Below are positions 26,621 to 35,017 of a stretch of DNA of 64,000 nt, in pieces; positions within the stretch are counted from its first letter, which is position 1; the number at the start of each line of letters is the position of its first letter. The notes under the pieces were generated by a model, which worked only from the letters and a program-made list of their open reading frames with translations, was not told the DNA's origin and made no database searches. A program made the position numbers and the translations under genes. The stretch is from Roseburia hominis. Lineage in GTDB: Bacteria; Bacillota; Clostridia; Lachnospirales; Lachnospiraceae. The stretch is taken from NCBI GenBank assembly GCA_040702975.1, contig CP159990.1, positions 1,240,001 to 1,304,000 of the forward strand, written 5' to 3'.

Positions 26621-26977
26621 ATGGATTATATCAATGCATTTTGGGTAGGAGGACTTGTGTGCGCGTTAGTGCAGATTCTTCTGGATCGGACAAAAATGAT
26701 GCCGGGAAGGGTGATGGTGCTGCTGGTAGTGACCGGGTGTGTGCTGGGGTTTGTCAATATTTTCAAACCTATCCAGGAATTTGCCGGGGCCGGAATCAGT
26801 GTACCGCTTCTGGGATTCGGCAATACCCTTTGGAAAGGAGTCAAGGAAGCGGTAGATAAAGAAGGGTTCCTCGGAATCTTTATGGGCGGTTTTAAGGCAA
26901 GTGCGGTGGGAATCAGCGCGGCCCTGATATTCGGATATCTCGCTTCGCTGGTGTTCGAGCCGAAGATGAAGAAATAA
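26621..26977 (+). CDS. spoVAE: stage V sporulation protein AE
   Basis: A 118-aa membrane protein of the SpoVAE (SpoVAEb) type with four hydrophobic segments (FWVGGLVCALVQILL; VMVLLVVTGCVLGFVNIF), the PLLGFGNTLWKGVKEAV loop, and ISAALIFGYLASLVF at the end. It completes the SpoVA channel with SpoVAC and SpoVAD. Start ATG behind gcgaggaggagaa. Last gene of the operon seen here. Confidence 0.92.
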   Translation: MDYINAFWVGGLVCALVQILLDRTKMMPGRVMVLLVVTGCVLGFVNIFKPIQEFAGAGISVPLLGFGNTLWKGVKEAVDKEGFLGIFMGGFKASAVGISAALIFGYLASLVFEPKMKK

Positions 26978-26984
26978 AAAATCA

Positions 26985-27013
26985 TTGTGCAAACAGATGA
27001 GGAATGCTATAAT
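26985..27013 (+). promoter_or_regulatory. sigma-A promoter of the riboswitch/NUDIX unit
   Basis: TTGTGC (26985-26990), 17-bp spacer, TATAAT (27008-27013), a few bases before the first conserved riboswitch segment. Confidence 0.65.
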
Positions 27014-27018
27014 ATGAG

Positions 27019-27122
27019 CACTTGGCTAGGTGTTTCCGAGCCTGGTGATCAGGGAACAGTAAAGCATGAATGGCAAGAAAGACAATGCTATCAGAGGGAA
27101 CGGAAGGAATCCCCGGGTAGCG
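27019..27122 (+). ncRNA. ykkC subtype-2-like riboswitch (probable nucleoside-diphosphate class)
   Basis: The leader of the NUDIX gene carries the ykkC-family conserved blocks: GGCTAGGTGTTTCCGAGCC, CTGGTGATCAGGGAAC, and GGGAACGGAAGGAATC followed by CCCGGGTAG. These differ from the guanidine-I consensus in the way described for the subtype-2 variants. Subtype 2c, sensing ADP/CDP-type ligands, is known from upstream of NUDIX hydrolase genes, matching this context. The class is recognised from memory of the consensus; no covariance model was run. The ribosome site of the NUDIX gene lies about 25 nt downstream. Confidence 0.65.
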
Positions 27123-27151
27123 CCTGTATTTTTCATGAAGAGGAAAGCACA

Positions 27152-27691
27152 ATGATTTTGACAACATTATGTTATATTGAAAATGAAGATTCCTACCTGA
27201 TGCTCCATAGAGTCAAAAAGGAAAAAGATGTCAATAAGGACAAATGGATTGGGATAGGAGGAAAGTTCGAGCCGGACGAAAGCCCGGAGGAATGTCTTCT
27301 TCGCGAGGCGGCAGAAGAGACGGGGCTTCGTCTTACCTCCTTTCAGATGCGTGGTGTTCTGACCTTTTCCTGCTGCCCGGCGGCGCATGAGAAGAAGGAA
27401 GAAGCGTGGGATCTGGAGTATATTTTCCTGTACACTGCAGACGGTTATGAGGGCGAGATCAGGGAATGTTCGGAAGGTACGCTGGAATGGGTGAAAAAAT
27501 CAGAGATTGAATCTCTCAATATCTGGGAAGGCGACAAGATCTTTTTCCGGCTGATTCGGGAGAATGCGCCGTTCTTCTCCCTGAAACTGAGTTATGAGGG
27601 GGACGAGCTCATCTACGCGGCGCTGGACGGCAGACAGATCGTGCCGGCAGAGCAGCCGGGCACATCTGAGTTGCCAGGCATACTTAAGTGA
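27152..27691 (+). CDS. NUDIX hydrolase (MutT-like)
   Basis: A 179-aa nucleotide pyrophosphohydrolase with a complete Nudix box G-x5-E-x7-REUxEExGU (GKFEPDESPEECLLREAAEETGL). Likely substrate is an oxidised or excess (d)NTP, as for the 8-oxo-dGTP diphosphatase relatives. The ATG at 27152 follows agaggaaa; the frame upstream to 26987 is riboswitch RNA. The last nine residues and the stop codon are supplied by a palindromic repeat that entered the 3' end of the gene. Confidence 0.85.
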   Translation: MILTTLCYIENEDSYLMLHRVKKEKDVNKDKWIGIGGKFEPDESPEECLLREAAEETGLRLTSFQMRGVLTFSCCPAAHEKKEEAWDLEYIFLYTADGYEGEIRECSEGTLEWVKKSEIESLNIWEGDKIFFRLIRENAPFFSLKLSYEGDELIYAALDGRQIVPAEQPGTSELPGILK

Positions 27692-27810
27692 AGGTCTGGC
27701 GGAGCTTTATCTCGATTGCCAAGCATACCTGAGTTCTGGTAGACCTTTATCCCGGTAAATGTCCGATGGAGGTTCATATGAGCAGTCGGGCACACTTGAA
27801 ATAAGGTCGG
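27678..27810 (+). repeat. palindromic repeat cluster, partly degenerate
   Basis: Units begin at 27678 (GCATACTTAAGTGAAGG) and 27723 (GCATACCTGAG), 45 bp apart, with remnants up to about 27810 (GTCCGATGGAGGTTCAT). The first unit overlaps the end of the NUDIX gene. Confidence 0.75.
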
Positions 27811-27855
27811 TAACACATATCGCAATGAGAGAATACATATGAGGAGAAGAAATTT

Positions 27856-29496
27856 ATGGAATATTTGAATATTATAATTCCTTTTGTAGGCGGTCTGGGA
27901 ATGTTTATTTATGGAATGCAGATCATGGCACAGGGGCTGGAGCATGCCGCCGGCAATAAGATGAAAACGCTGCTTGAGGCGCTGACAAAGAATAAATTTC
28001 TGGGCGTGCTTCTGGGAGCATTTATCACCGCGGTGATCCAAAGCTCATCGGCGACGACCGTCATGGTGGTCGGATTCGTAAATGCAGGCATCATGAATCT
28101 GCAGCAGGCGATGGGCGTGATCATGGGCGCTAACGTGGGTACGACTATCACCGGCTGGCTGGTCTCCAGTGTGGAATGGGCCAAATTTTTAAGCCCGGCG
28201 ACCCTTGCGCCGATTGCGATCATGCTCGGTGTGATCATCATGCTGACCGGTAAACGACGTTCAACAAAGGACATTTCCAGTATTATCGTGGGATTCGGTC
28301 TTTTGTTCGTCGGAATCACGACCATGTCTTCTGCGGTGGCGCCGCTTAAGGACTCTGAAGCATTTTGCAGTATTTTTGTGAAACTGGGACATAATCCGAT
28401 TCTGGGGATTCTTGCCGGAGCGGTGGTCACGGCGATCATTCAGAGTTCTTCCGCGTCGGTCGGAATCCTGCAGAGTCTTGCCGCTGCGGGACTGGTGCCT
28501 TTTGGGGCGGCGATTTATATCATCATGGGCCAGAATATCGGAACCTGTGTGACGGCCATTCTCTCCAGTATGGGTGCAAAGAAGAATGCAAAGACGGCGG
28601 CACTTATGCATCTTCTCTTTAATATTATCGGAACGGTGATCTTTAGTGTGATTGCCATTGCGTACCTTACCGTGTCGGATCCGGCATGGGAACATGCAAG
28701 CATCAATCAGACACAGATCAGTATGGTGCATACGGTATTCAACATCGTTACGACGCTGCTTCTTTTCCCGGCGTCCGGACTTATTATCAAGCTGGCCAAG
28801 ATTATTGGACGGGTAGAAGACGAGACACAGGACGAGGGAGCGATCCTTCTCGACGAACGTATGCTGGAGACGCCGGGTATCGCCCTGCAGTCCCTGATTT
28901 CCGAGATTGTGCGTATGGGCCATATCGTGGCAAGATCTTTGGATACAGCGCAGAGAGTGCTGTTCTCACAAAAAGAAGAAGAGATACAGGCTTTGAAGGA
29001 AGACGAAGAGAAGGTGGACCGCTTAAGTGCAGGTATCACCGAATATGCGATCAAGCTTTCCGCCTTGCAGATCAGTCAGCGTGAGCATGAGTCCGTTTCA
29101 AGAATGCTTCAGGTGGTTTCCGATATGGAACGTATCAGTGATTACTGCGAAAATATTTCCGAATTTGCAGAAAGCATGATCGACCGGAAAATCGTATTTT
29201 CCGAAATTGGCGAGGAGCATTTAAGACATATGATGGAAGTGTGCAGCGGCAGCTATCTGTATGCACTGGAAGCATTTGAATCCAACGATCATGAAAGTGC
29301 ACTTAAGACCGTGGAAAAAGAAACAGAGGCTGACGGACTGGAGATTTCCCTCCGTTCACAGCACATTGCGCGCCTTACCAATAATCAGTGCAATACGGAA
29401 GCCGGAATCGTGTTCCTGGATACACTTGTATACATGGAACGTATTTCCGACCATGCGAGAAATATTGCGGAGGAAGTATTGGAGCAGGGAAGATAA
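27856..29496 (+). CDS. Na/Pi cotransporter family protein with PhoU-like domain
   Basis: A 546-aa type II Na+/phosphate cotransporter. The membrane half (1-310) holds the duplicated repeats with FITAVIQSSSATTVMVVG and VTAIIQSSSASVGIL, diagnostic of the NptA/YjbB family. Residues 340-546 form a PhoU-like helical domain. It imports or exports phosphate with Na+ in the cytoplasmic membrane and would complement the Pst system at 43-47 kb. Start ATG after gaggagaagaaatt. Confidence 0.92.
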   Translation: MEYLNIIIPFVGGLGMFIYGMQIMAQGLEHAAGNKMKTLLEALTKNKFLGVLLGAFITAVIQSSSATTVMVVGFVNAGIMNLQQAMGVIMGANVGTTITGWLVSSVEWAKFLSPATLAPIAIMLGVIIMLTGKRRSTKDISSIIVGFGLLFVGITTMSSAVAPLKDSEAFCSIFVKLGHNPILGILAGAVVTAIIQSSSASVGILQSLAAAGLVPFGAAIYIIMGQNIGTCVTAILSSMGAKKNAKTAALMHLLFNIIGTVIFSVIAIAYLTVSDPAWEHASINQTQISMVHTVFNIVTTLLLFPASGLIIKLAKIIGRVEDETQDEGAILLDERMLETPGIALQSLISEIVRMGHIVARSLDTAQRVLFSQKEEEIQALKEDEEKVDRLSAGITEYAIKLSALQISQREHESVSRMLQVVSDMERISDYCENISEFAESMIDRKIVFSEIGEEHLRHMMEVCSGSYLYALEAFESNDHESALKTVEKETEADGLEISLRSQHIARLTNNQCNTEAGIVFLDTLVYMERISDHARNIAEEVLEQGR

Positions 29497-29527
29497 GAGG
29501 ACTTGGCGTTAAAAAATCAGGAATAGG

Positions 29528-29569
29528 AGAACTGGATATCCGCTTATAGGGGGGAGGTCCGGTTCTTTT
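29528..29569 (+). terminator. Rho-independent terminator after the Na/Pi cotransporter
   Basis: AGAACTGGA pairs with TCCGGTTCT (one G-U), followed by TTTT. A separate palindrome TATGGAA-AA-TTCCATA follows just downstream. Confidence 0.6.
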
Positions 29570-29608
29570 AAATTTATGGAAAATTCCATAGACTTTACAC
29601 AGTTTAAG

Positions 29609-29637
29609 TTTACAAAATAGAACGACTATAATATAAT
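29609..29637 (+). promoter_or_regulatory. sigma-A promoter of the cytidylate-kinase-like gene
   Basis: TTTACA (29609-29614), 17-bp spacer, TATAAT (29632-29637), about 50 bp before the ATG. Confidence 0.7.
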
Positions 29638-29685
29638 AAATGTAAATATTTTCAGAATTTTTAACATGACAGGAGGCGGTCTATT

Positions 29686-30300
29686 ATGAAGAAACATACG
29701 ATTATCACAATCGGCAGACAGTTTGGGAGTGGCGGGCATGAAGTGGGGAAGCGCCTGTCAGACAGACTGGATATTCCACTTTACGACCGCAACCTGATTC
29801 AGATGGCGGCGAAAGAGCTGAAAGTAGAGACAGCAGAAGCTGAGAAAATGGACGAGTCCCTTCTGGGCCACCTGTTATCAGGGATGAAGGGGGCCGGCGA
29901 CTATGTCAATTACGTAAGCGCCATGAAAGAAGAACCCCTAAGTGACCGCATGTTTCAGGTACAGTCCGAACTGATTCGGGGACTCGCACGCCGGGGTCCC
30001 TGTATCATCATAGGAAGATGCGCAGACTACATACTACAGGAATTCCCCTGCATCAACGCTTTCATTTACGCAGAAATCCGGGACAGAATCGAAAGAATCC
30101 AGAAAATCTACAACCTGAACGAAGAACAGGCGTGGGAAAAAATTAAAAATGTAGACAAAGAAAGAAAATACTACTACGAAGCCCACACCGGCAGCACCTG
30201 GGGCAGCATCGAGTCCCACCAAATGCTGTTCAACGTAAGCCTGTTACCAATGGAAGACGCCGTAGACGTACTAACCGCCATGTACCGTGCAAGGCGGTAA
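29686..30300 (+). CDS. cytidylate kinase-like family protein
   Basis: A 204-aa P-loop protein of the cytidylate-kinase-like family common in Clostridia. N-terminal IITIGRQFGSGGHEVGKRL replaces the classic CMK P-loop; DIPLYDRNLI and IIIGRCADYIL follow. Substrate not established. Start behind aggaggcgg. The second half has markedly more C and less G on the coding strand than the first half, a shift that continues into the hairpin element at 30371. Confidence 0.85.
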   Translation: MKKHTIITIGRQFGSGGHEVGKRLSDRLDIPLYDRNLIQMAAKELKVETAEAEKMDESLLGHLLSGMKGAGDYVNYVSAMKEEPLSDRMFQVQSELIRGLARRGPCIIIGRCADYILQEFPCINAFIYAEIRDRIERIQKIYNLNEEQAWEKIKNVDKERKYYYEAHTGSTWGSIESHQMLFNVSLLPMEDAVDVLTAMYRARR

Positions 30301-30370
30301 AATATTTAGATGCTTTTGTGAAGACCGTTCCCCACACAACCCCAAAAAATGGCTCTCCAGGAAGAGCCAG

Positions 30371-30519
30371 CCCCGCGCGCTACACTAGTTATGCAGGACC
30401 GTAAAAAACGCCGGCACTAGATGGCAGCAGCCGCTTTTGCGGCGCCCTGGCATCGTACGTACCGCTGCGTTTTTTTCCGAGCGAGAGCGTGTCCTGCATA
30501 ACTAGTGTAGCGCGCGGGG
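30371..30519. repeat. 149-bp element with 29-bp perfect terminal inverted repeats
   Basis: The arms at 30371-30399 and 30491-30519 are exact complements (CCCCGCGCGCTAC... through GCAGGAC). Inside, AAAAAACGC pairs with GCGTTTTTT, then ATGGCAG with CTGGCAT-like arms and GCCGC-TTTT-GCGGC at the tip, so the element can fold as one nested rod. No ORF. It fills the 335-nt gap between the kinase-like and ABC genes, together with a small hairpin at 30350-30370 that would terminate only on the minus strand. No target duplication is evident. Confidence 0.85.
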
Positions 30520-30537
30520 GCGTCCCTTCCGCCAAAA

Positions 30538-30564
30538 TCTTAAAGAATTCTTAAACAATCTTAA
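30538..30564 (+). promoter_or_regulatory. three TCTTAA direct repeats upstream of the ABC module
   Basis: TCTTAA occurs at 30538, 30549 and 30559, about one helical turn apart, 30 bp before a -10-like TACAAT. The phasing is like that of OmpR/PhoB-family response-regulator sites. The regulator is not identified. Confidence 0.45.
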
Positions 30565-30635
30565 TCCTTTACCAACATTTTCCCGCCTCTAATATGATAC
30601 AATAATACCAAAGTGCGAATGAGAGGAGGTCCTCA

Positions 30636-31355
30636 ATGGAAAATGTAATTGAAGTACGTAATTTATATAAATTCTACCGCGTAGGCGACAGCATCGTCCG
30701 GGCCCTTAACGGAGTCAGCTTTGATATCCACCAGGGCGAATTCTGTGCCATTGTCGGCACATCCGGTTCCGGCAAGTCCACACTTCTGAATATGCTTGCC
30801 GGCCTGGAGAAACCCACAAAAGGTGAGATCCTCATTGGAGGAGAGCACATAGAAAACAAAAAAGAAGATGAATTGGTAAAGTTTCGCCGTGAGAACGTCG
30901 GGTTTATTTTCCAGTCCTTTCATTTGATCAGTACGCTGAATGCCTTGGAGAATGTGGCGCTTCCGCTGAGCTTCCGGGGAGAAAAGAAGGCGGTACGGCT
31001 GAAAAAAGCGGAGAAGATGCTGGATCTGGTGAATCTGAAAAAGCATAAGAAGCATCTTCCAAATCAGATGTCCGGCGGACAGCAGCAGAGAGTCGGGGTG
31101 GCAAGGGCGCTGGTAGTGGAGCCAAAAATCATTTTTGCGGACGAACCGACCGGGAATCTGGATTCCCACACCTCGGAGGAAGTAATGCATCTGATGCAGG
31201 ATGTGGTAAGAAAGCAGAAAAAAACACTGGTAATGGTTACCCATGATAATCATCTGGCCACGTACGCGGACCGGGTGTTCCATATAATAGACGGAGAAAT
31301 TGTGCGGATTGAGGAGAATCCGGGAAAGGAAGTAGGAGAACATGAGGAGGATTAA
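30636..31355 (+). CDS. MacB/LolD-type ABC ATPase
   Basis: A 239-aa ABC ATPase. Walker A GTSGSGKST, signature MSGGQQQR, Walker B IIFADEPTGNLD and a switch His in VMVTHDNH. It belongs to the group that drives mechanotransmission or lipoprotein/peptide export rather than classical transport. Start ATG after gagaggaggtcctca. It overlaps the next gene by 14 nt and forms a three-gene module with a secreted protein and an FtsX-like permease. Confidence 0.92.
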   Translation: MENVIEVRNLYKFYRVGDSIVRALNGVSFDIHQGEFCAIVGTSGSGKSTLLNMLAGLEKPTKGEILIGGEHIENKKEDELVKFRRENVGFIFQSFHLISTLNALENVALPLSFRGEKKAVRLKKAEKMLDLVNLKKHKKHLPNQMSGGQQQRVGVARALVVEPKIIFADEPTGNLDSHTSEEVMHLMQDVVRKQKKTLVMVTHDNHLATYADRVFHIIDGEIVRIEENPGKEVGEHEED

Positions 31356-32952
31356 ACAATTTGGAGCGATGATGGTATGTCTGGCGATGGTGCTGACATG
31401 CGTTCCGGCGTTACCGACAAATGCGGAGGGGGAGAATGCTCCAAAGGTGGTGGAAGCAGACCCTTCCCAGTCTGAAGGAGAACAGAAAACAGTGCGAATG
31501 AGCGTGCAGGCGGCGACAAAGGATATAATCAGCTATAAACATTCCGAGTCGAAAAGCATCAAATTGATCGTAAAGAATACGGGTGAGGCAGAGCTGAAAA
31601 ATATCAAAGTTGCGCCACCTGTCAGCGAAGATATTGATGTGTGGCCATTTGAGATTGCGAATAAGGATTATACATACACCATTGAAAAACTTGCCAAAGG
31701 GGAAGAAAAAACCATTGAATTTGCACTCACCGCAAGAGAAAATGTTTGCAGCAAATACTATAAGCTGGTTTTTACGTGCAGTGCGGAGACGGAAGAAAAC
31801 GATGGCATGAAACTGACTGGTGACTATGGTATTTACGTAAAAACGGTGGCAAAGCCTAAAGATAGTGGCAAAAATGAACAGAATACACCGAACCAGAATA
31901 ATAATCAGGACTCTCAGAATAACAATCAAAATACTGACGGGCAAGATCAGATCGGGGCAGATTCACTGGGAGGCGTAGATGCCGGCGGCGTGATGAATGC
32001 AGATCCTGTTTCAACTGGAGGTGGAGATAGCTCTACCGCTGTTCCGAGAGTGATCGTGACCGGATTCTCCACAGAACCGGGGGAAGTAAAGGCAGGAACG
32101 AATTTCAAACTGATTATTCACCTGAAGAATACATCAAAGAAAACAACAGTTTCCAATATGCTTTTTGATTTAAGTTCACCGACTGAGGGAACCGATGAGA
32201 CGGCTTCTCCGGCATTCCTTCCGTCGTCCGGTTCCAGTTCCATTTACCTGGAGAAGATCAAGGCGGGCGGCACACAGGATATTTCCATCGAACTGAATGC
32301 CAAGGCAGATTTGGCGCAGAAGCCATATAGTGTAGACCTTTCTATGAAATACGAAGACGGCCAGGGCGGGCAATTCGAGAGCACTTCTGCGGTTTCGATA
32401 CCTGTAAAACAGGAAGTAAGATATGAGTTCAGCGAGTTTGAGATCAGTCCGCAGTCCATTTCTGTGGGTGAAGAGGCAAATATTATGTGCCAGCTCTACA
32501 ATCTGGGACGTGTAAAGCTGTACAATGTGAAAGCTAAATTTGAGGGACAAGGAATTAAAGCTGAAGAGGTGTTTCTCGGCAATATCGAATCCGGAGCAAC
32601 GGCCAGTATCGACGGTATGCTGCTCGGCGAGGAAGAATCCGGTGGAATGGTGCCGATGAAGATGACGCTTAGCTATGAGGACGAATCCGGAAATGTGACG
32701 ACCTCCGAGGAAGAATTCCAGTTAGAAGTGATGGCGGCGACGGAGGATATGCCGATGGAGGCTATACCGATGGAGGAGGAAGCACCGGGGCTTCCCATTA
32801 TCCCGATCGTGGCAGCAGTGCTGATCATCGCGGCGGTCGTGGCAGGTATTATCATTTATAACAAGAAGAAAAAACGCAGATTGATGGAAGAGGAGGAAGG
32901 ATTAGTCGATGAATTTGACAGACTTACTGAGGATGAGCCTCGGGAACCTTAG
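31342..32952 (+). CDS. secreted, membrane-anchored protein with CARDB/NEW3-like beta domains
   Basis: A 536-aa protein with signal peptide (FGAMMVCLAMVLTCVPALPTNA), two extracellular regions of immunoglobulin-like fold (SIKLIVKNTGEAELKNIKV; TNFKLIIHLKNTSKKTTVSN; EANIMCQLYNLGRVKLYNVKA) separated by an Asn/Gln-rich linker, and a C-terminal transmembrane helix (PIVAAVLIIAAVVAGIIIYN) with a basic/acidic tail. Such COG1361-like proteins sit between MacB-type ATPase and permease genes in Firmicutes and probably act as the outer adaptor. Overlaps both neighbours (14 and 44 nt). Confidence 0.8.
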   Translation: MRRIKQFGAMMVCLAMVLTCVPALPTNAEGENAPKVVEADPSQSEGEQKTVRMSVQAATKDIISYKHSESKSIKLIVKNTGEAELKNIKVAPPVSEDIDVWPFEIANKDYTYTIEKLAKGEEKTIEFALTARENVCSKYYKLVFTCSAETEENDGMKLTGDYGIYVKTVAKPKDSGKNEQNTPNQNNNQDSQNNNQNTDGQDQIGADSLGGVDAGGVMNADPVSTGGGDSSTAVPRVIVTGFSTEPGEVKAGTNFKLIIHLKNTSKKTTVSNMLFDLSSPTEGTDETASPAFLPSSGSSSIYLEKIKAGGTQDISIELNAKADLAQKPYSVDLSMKYEDGQGGQFESTSAVSIPVKQEVRYEFSEFEISPQSISVGEEANIMCQLYNLGRVKLYNVKAKFEGQGIKAEEVFLGNIESGATASIDGMLLGEEESGGMVPMKMTLSYEDESGNVTTSEEEFQLEVMAATEDMPMEAIPMEEEAPGLPIIPIVAAVLIIAAVVAGIIIYNKKKKRRLMEEEEGLVDEFDRLTEDEPREP

Positions 32953-34306
32953 GAGACGAAAACTAAGAACGTTTCTGACGGTGCTTGGCGTTATCATCGG
33001 TACGGCGTCAATCGTCGTTATGATCTCTCTGGGACTGGGTATGCAGGAATCCATGTATGCAGATCTGGAGCAGTCCGGCGGCCTTACCATGCTTACGGTC
33101 ACAGGACAGATGGCGGGAGGTGGAGGATATTATTACTCAGATGATGAGGAACAGTCCACCAAATATATTACAGATGACTCGATCAAAGAGTTTGCGGCCG
33201 TTGACCATGTTACCTTAAGTGCTCCCGTCTATCAGATGAGCGCCTACCTCCTGAAAGGGAAATATTTCTGCTATTTAGATTTGGTAGGGACTACCAGAGA
33301 GGCAATGGAAGCCCAGAAGATTACCCTAAAGGAAGGCGGAAAGTTTCCTGAGGAGAACACAAATCAGCTGGAGCTGGTATACGGAAACGGAATTATCACG
33401 CAATTCTATGAGGAAAAGACCGGAAAAGGCTACTGGGATAGTGGTGAATTGCCGGATATTGATCTGGAAAATGATTCCATGTTTCTGGTGCTTGATACGG
33501 AATCCTACGATAATGTCCGTTACAATAATGGAATGGGCGATTCCGGTGATGGCAGCGGCGGTGCAAAACGGATTGCCAAGAAGCGGGTTGTTAAGGCCAG
33601 TGGTGTGGTAGAAGGGGATATGAATTCTTACAATCCGTGGTTCTACAGCGGTTATTGTGATATCAACGTGTTGAAAACTATATTGAAAAAAGAATTTACC
33701 GGAAGAGTTATGCCCGGACAGCCGTCTACCAAAACCGGAAAACCCTTTAATTTCTTTGCATATTCTTCGGCAAAGGTCAAAGTAGACGATTTGGACCATG
33801 TGGAAGAAGTGTCCGAACAGATCCGCTCTATGGGATATAACGTGGAGAGTAATGTGGAATACATGGAAGCCATGCAGAAACAGTTTGCCATGGTGCAGGC
33901 AGTTCTCGGCGGCATCGGTGCAGTGTCCCTGTTCGTTGCGGCAATCGGAATCGCCAATACGATGATGATGTCCATTTATGAACGTACAAAAGAAATCGGC
34001 GTATTTAAAGTATTAGGCTGCAGTTTGAAGAATATCAAGCAGCTGTTCCTATTGGAGGCTGGTTTTATCGGTTTCATGGGAGGCGTGATTGGTAACGTGC
34101 TGAGCTATGGGATCTCGACAGTGATCAATATTGTTGCGGGAAATGCCGGAGAGTCCATGGGGCTTAGCCAGGGAATCTCGTATATTCCGCTCTGGCTGGT
34201 GGCGGTTTCCATGGGATTTGCCGTGCTGGTCGGAATGGTGGCAGGATATTTCCCGGCGGTACGGGCGATGAAGCTGAGTGCGCTGGAAGCGATCAGGAAT
34301 TCGTAG
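32909..34306 (+). CDS. FtsX/MacB-like permease
   Basis: A 465-aa MacB-type permease: one N-terminal helix (LGVIIGTASIVVMISLGLG), a large extracytoplasmic domain (residues about 45-320, with a Gly/Tyr/acidic insertion GGGYYYSDDEEQS), and three C-terminal helices with FtsX signatures (IGIANTMMMSIYERTKEIGVFKVLGCS; PAVRAMKLSALEAIR). Partner of the two preceding genes. The start is inside the end of the secreted-protein gene (44-nt overlap). Confidence 0.92.
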   Translation: MNLTDLLRMSLGNLRRRKLRTFLTVLGVIIGTASIVVMISLGLGMQESMYADLEQSGGLTMLTVTGQMAGGGGYYYSDDEEQSTKYITDDSIKEFAAVDHVTLSAPVYQMSAYLLKGKYFCYLDLVGTTREAMEAQKITLKEGGKFPEENTNQLELVYGNGIITQFYEEKTGKGYWDSGELPDIDLENDSMFLVLDTESYDNVRYNNGMGDSGDGSGGAKRIAKKRVVKASGVVEGDMNSYNPWFYSGYCDINVLKTILKKEFTGRVMPGQPSTKTGKPFNFFAYSSAKVKVDDLDHVEEVSEQIRSMGYNVESNVEYMEAMQKQFAMVQAVLGGIGAVSLFVAAIGIANTMMMSIYERTKEIGVFKVLGCSLKNIKQLFLLEAGFIGFMGGVIGNVLSYGISTVINIVAGNAGESMGLSQGISYIPLWLVAVSMGFAVLVGMVAGYFPAVRAMKLSALEAIRNS

Positions 34307-34406
34307 AATGCAGTTCATATATAACTATATTCATAAGAATAGGTTGGTGGACAACTGGTGAAAACTATAGAATAACTATAGTCGATTTATAAAGTGAAAT
34401 AATAAC

Positions 34407-34443
34407 AAAAAATCTCAGCGGTTGCTCGTCTGAGATTTTTTGT
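34407..34443 (+). terminator. terminator after the MacB module, usable on both strands
   Basis: AAAAAATCTCAG pairs with CTGAGATTTTTT around an 11-nt loop. It ends the + strand ABC operon and can also end the minus-strand gene at 34499. Confidence 0.85.
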
Positions 34444-34498
34444 TGTCATGATTGAATCGATTTTAAAATGATTTTTATAAAACTTTATCGCATCTTTT

Positions 34499-34762
34499 CT
34501 ACTCTTCGATCACCTGAATCTCCAGATAATCAAACTCGATGGAATCCACAAAATTGTCCTGGTAGAACCGCGCCTTGGAATGCCGTTTGAACTCATGAAT
34601 CGTATTTTCTAACCAAATCGGTTTACTTAAATCAAACTGATAACATACCTCGTCAAGAGCGTGGAAAATCTTGTGAGTACGCGTATCATCACTGTCATCA
34701 CAAATGGTAGTATCCCGAAGCATGCGATTGTCCTTAAATTCTTTTGCCCACAGTCGAAACAT
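34499..34762 (-). CDS. hypothetical protein, 87 aa
   Basis: The only clearly supported minus-strand gene in the first 55 kb. The start at 34762 (MFRLWAKEFKDNRML) has AAGGAG 9 nt upstream; a longer reading from 34786 would place that site inside the gene. Soluble, charged, ending DSIEFDYLEIQVIEE. I recall similar small proteins in Lachnospiraceae without a known function, but cannot assign a family. Confidence 0.65.
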   Translation of the reverse strand: MFRLWAKEFKDNRMLRDTTICDDSDDTRTHKIFHALDEVCYQFDLSKPIWLENTIHEFKRHSKARFYQDNFVDSIEFDYLEIQVIEE

Positions 34763-35017
34763 GAAAATAATCTCCTTGTATTTCAAATTCGTAAATCAAG
34801 TATAACATTCGATAAATGAGATGTAAATATGCAAAAAATGTAGTAAGATTTTAATGAAAGGTTTCCATGAAGAATGGTACTTAGATTATGCAAGGGGACT
34901 TGCAGATACGTAAGACTTCAATAAATAATTCCCATGAAGGATTTAGGAAAGATGCATATTTGCTGGAAAAATTTCAGAATATGATGAATAGAAATAGAAT
35001 AATAGAAAAATAAGGAA

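Noticed and set aside
30350..30370. Hairpin GGCTCT/AGAGCC as terminator of the kinase-like gene
   Set aside because: The A/T run lies on the side that would serve only minus-strand transcription, and no minus-strand gene is there.
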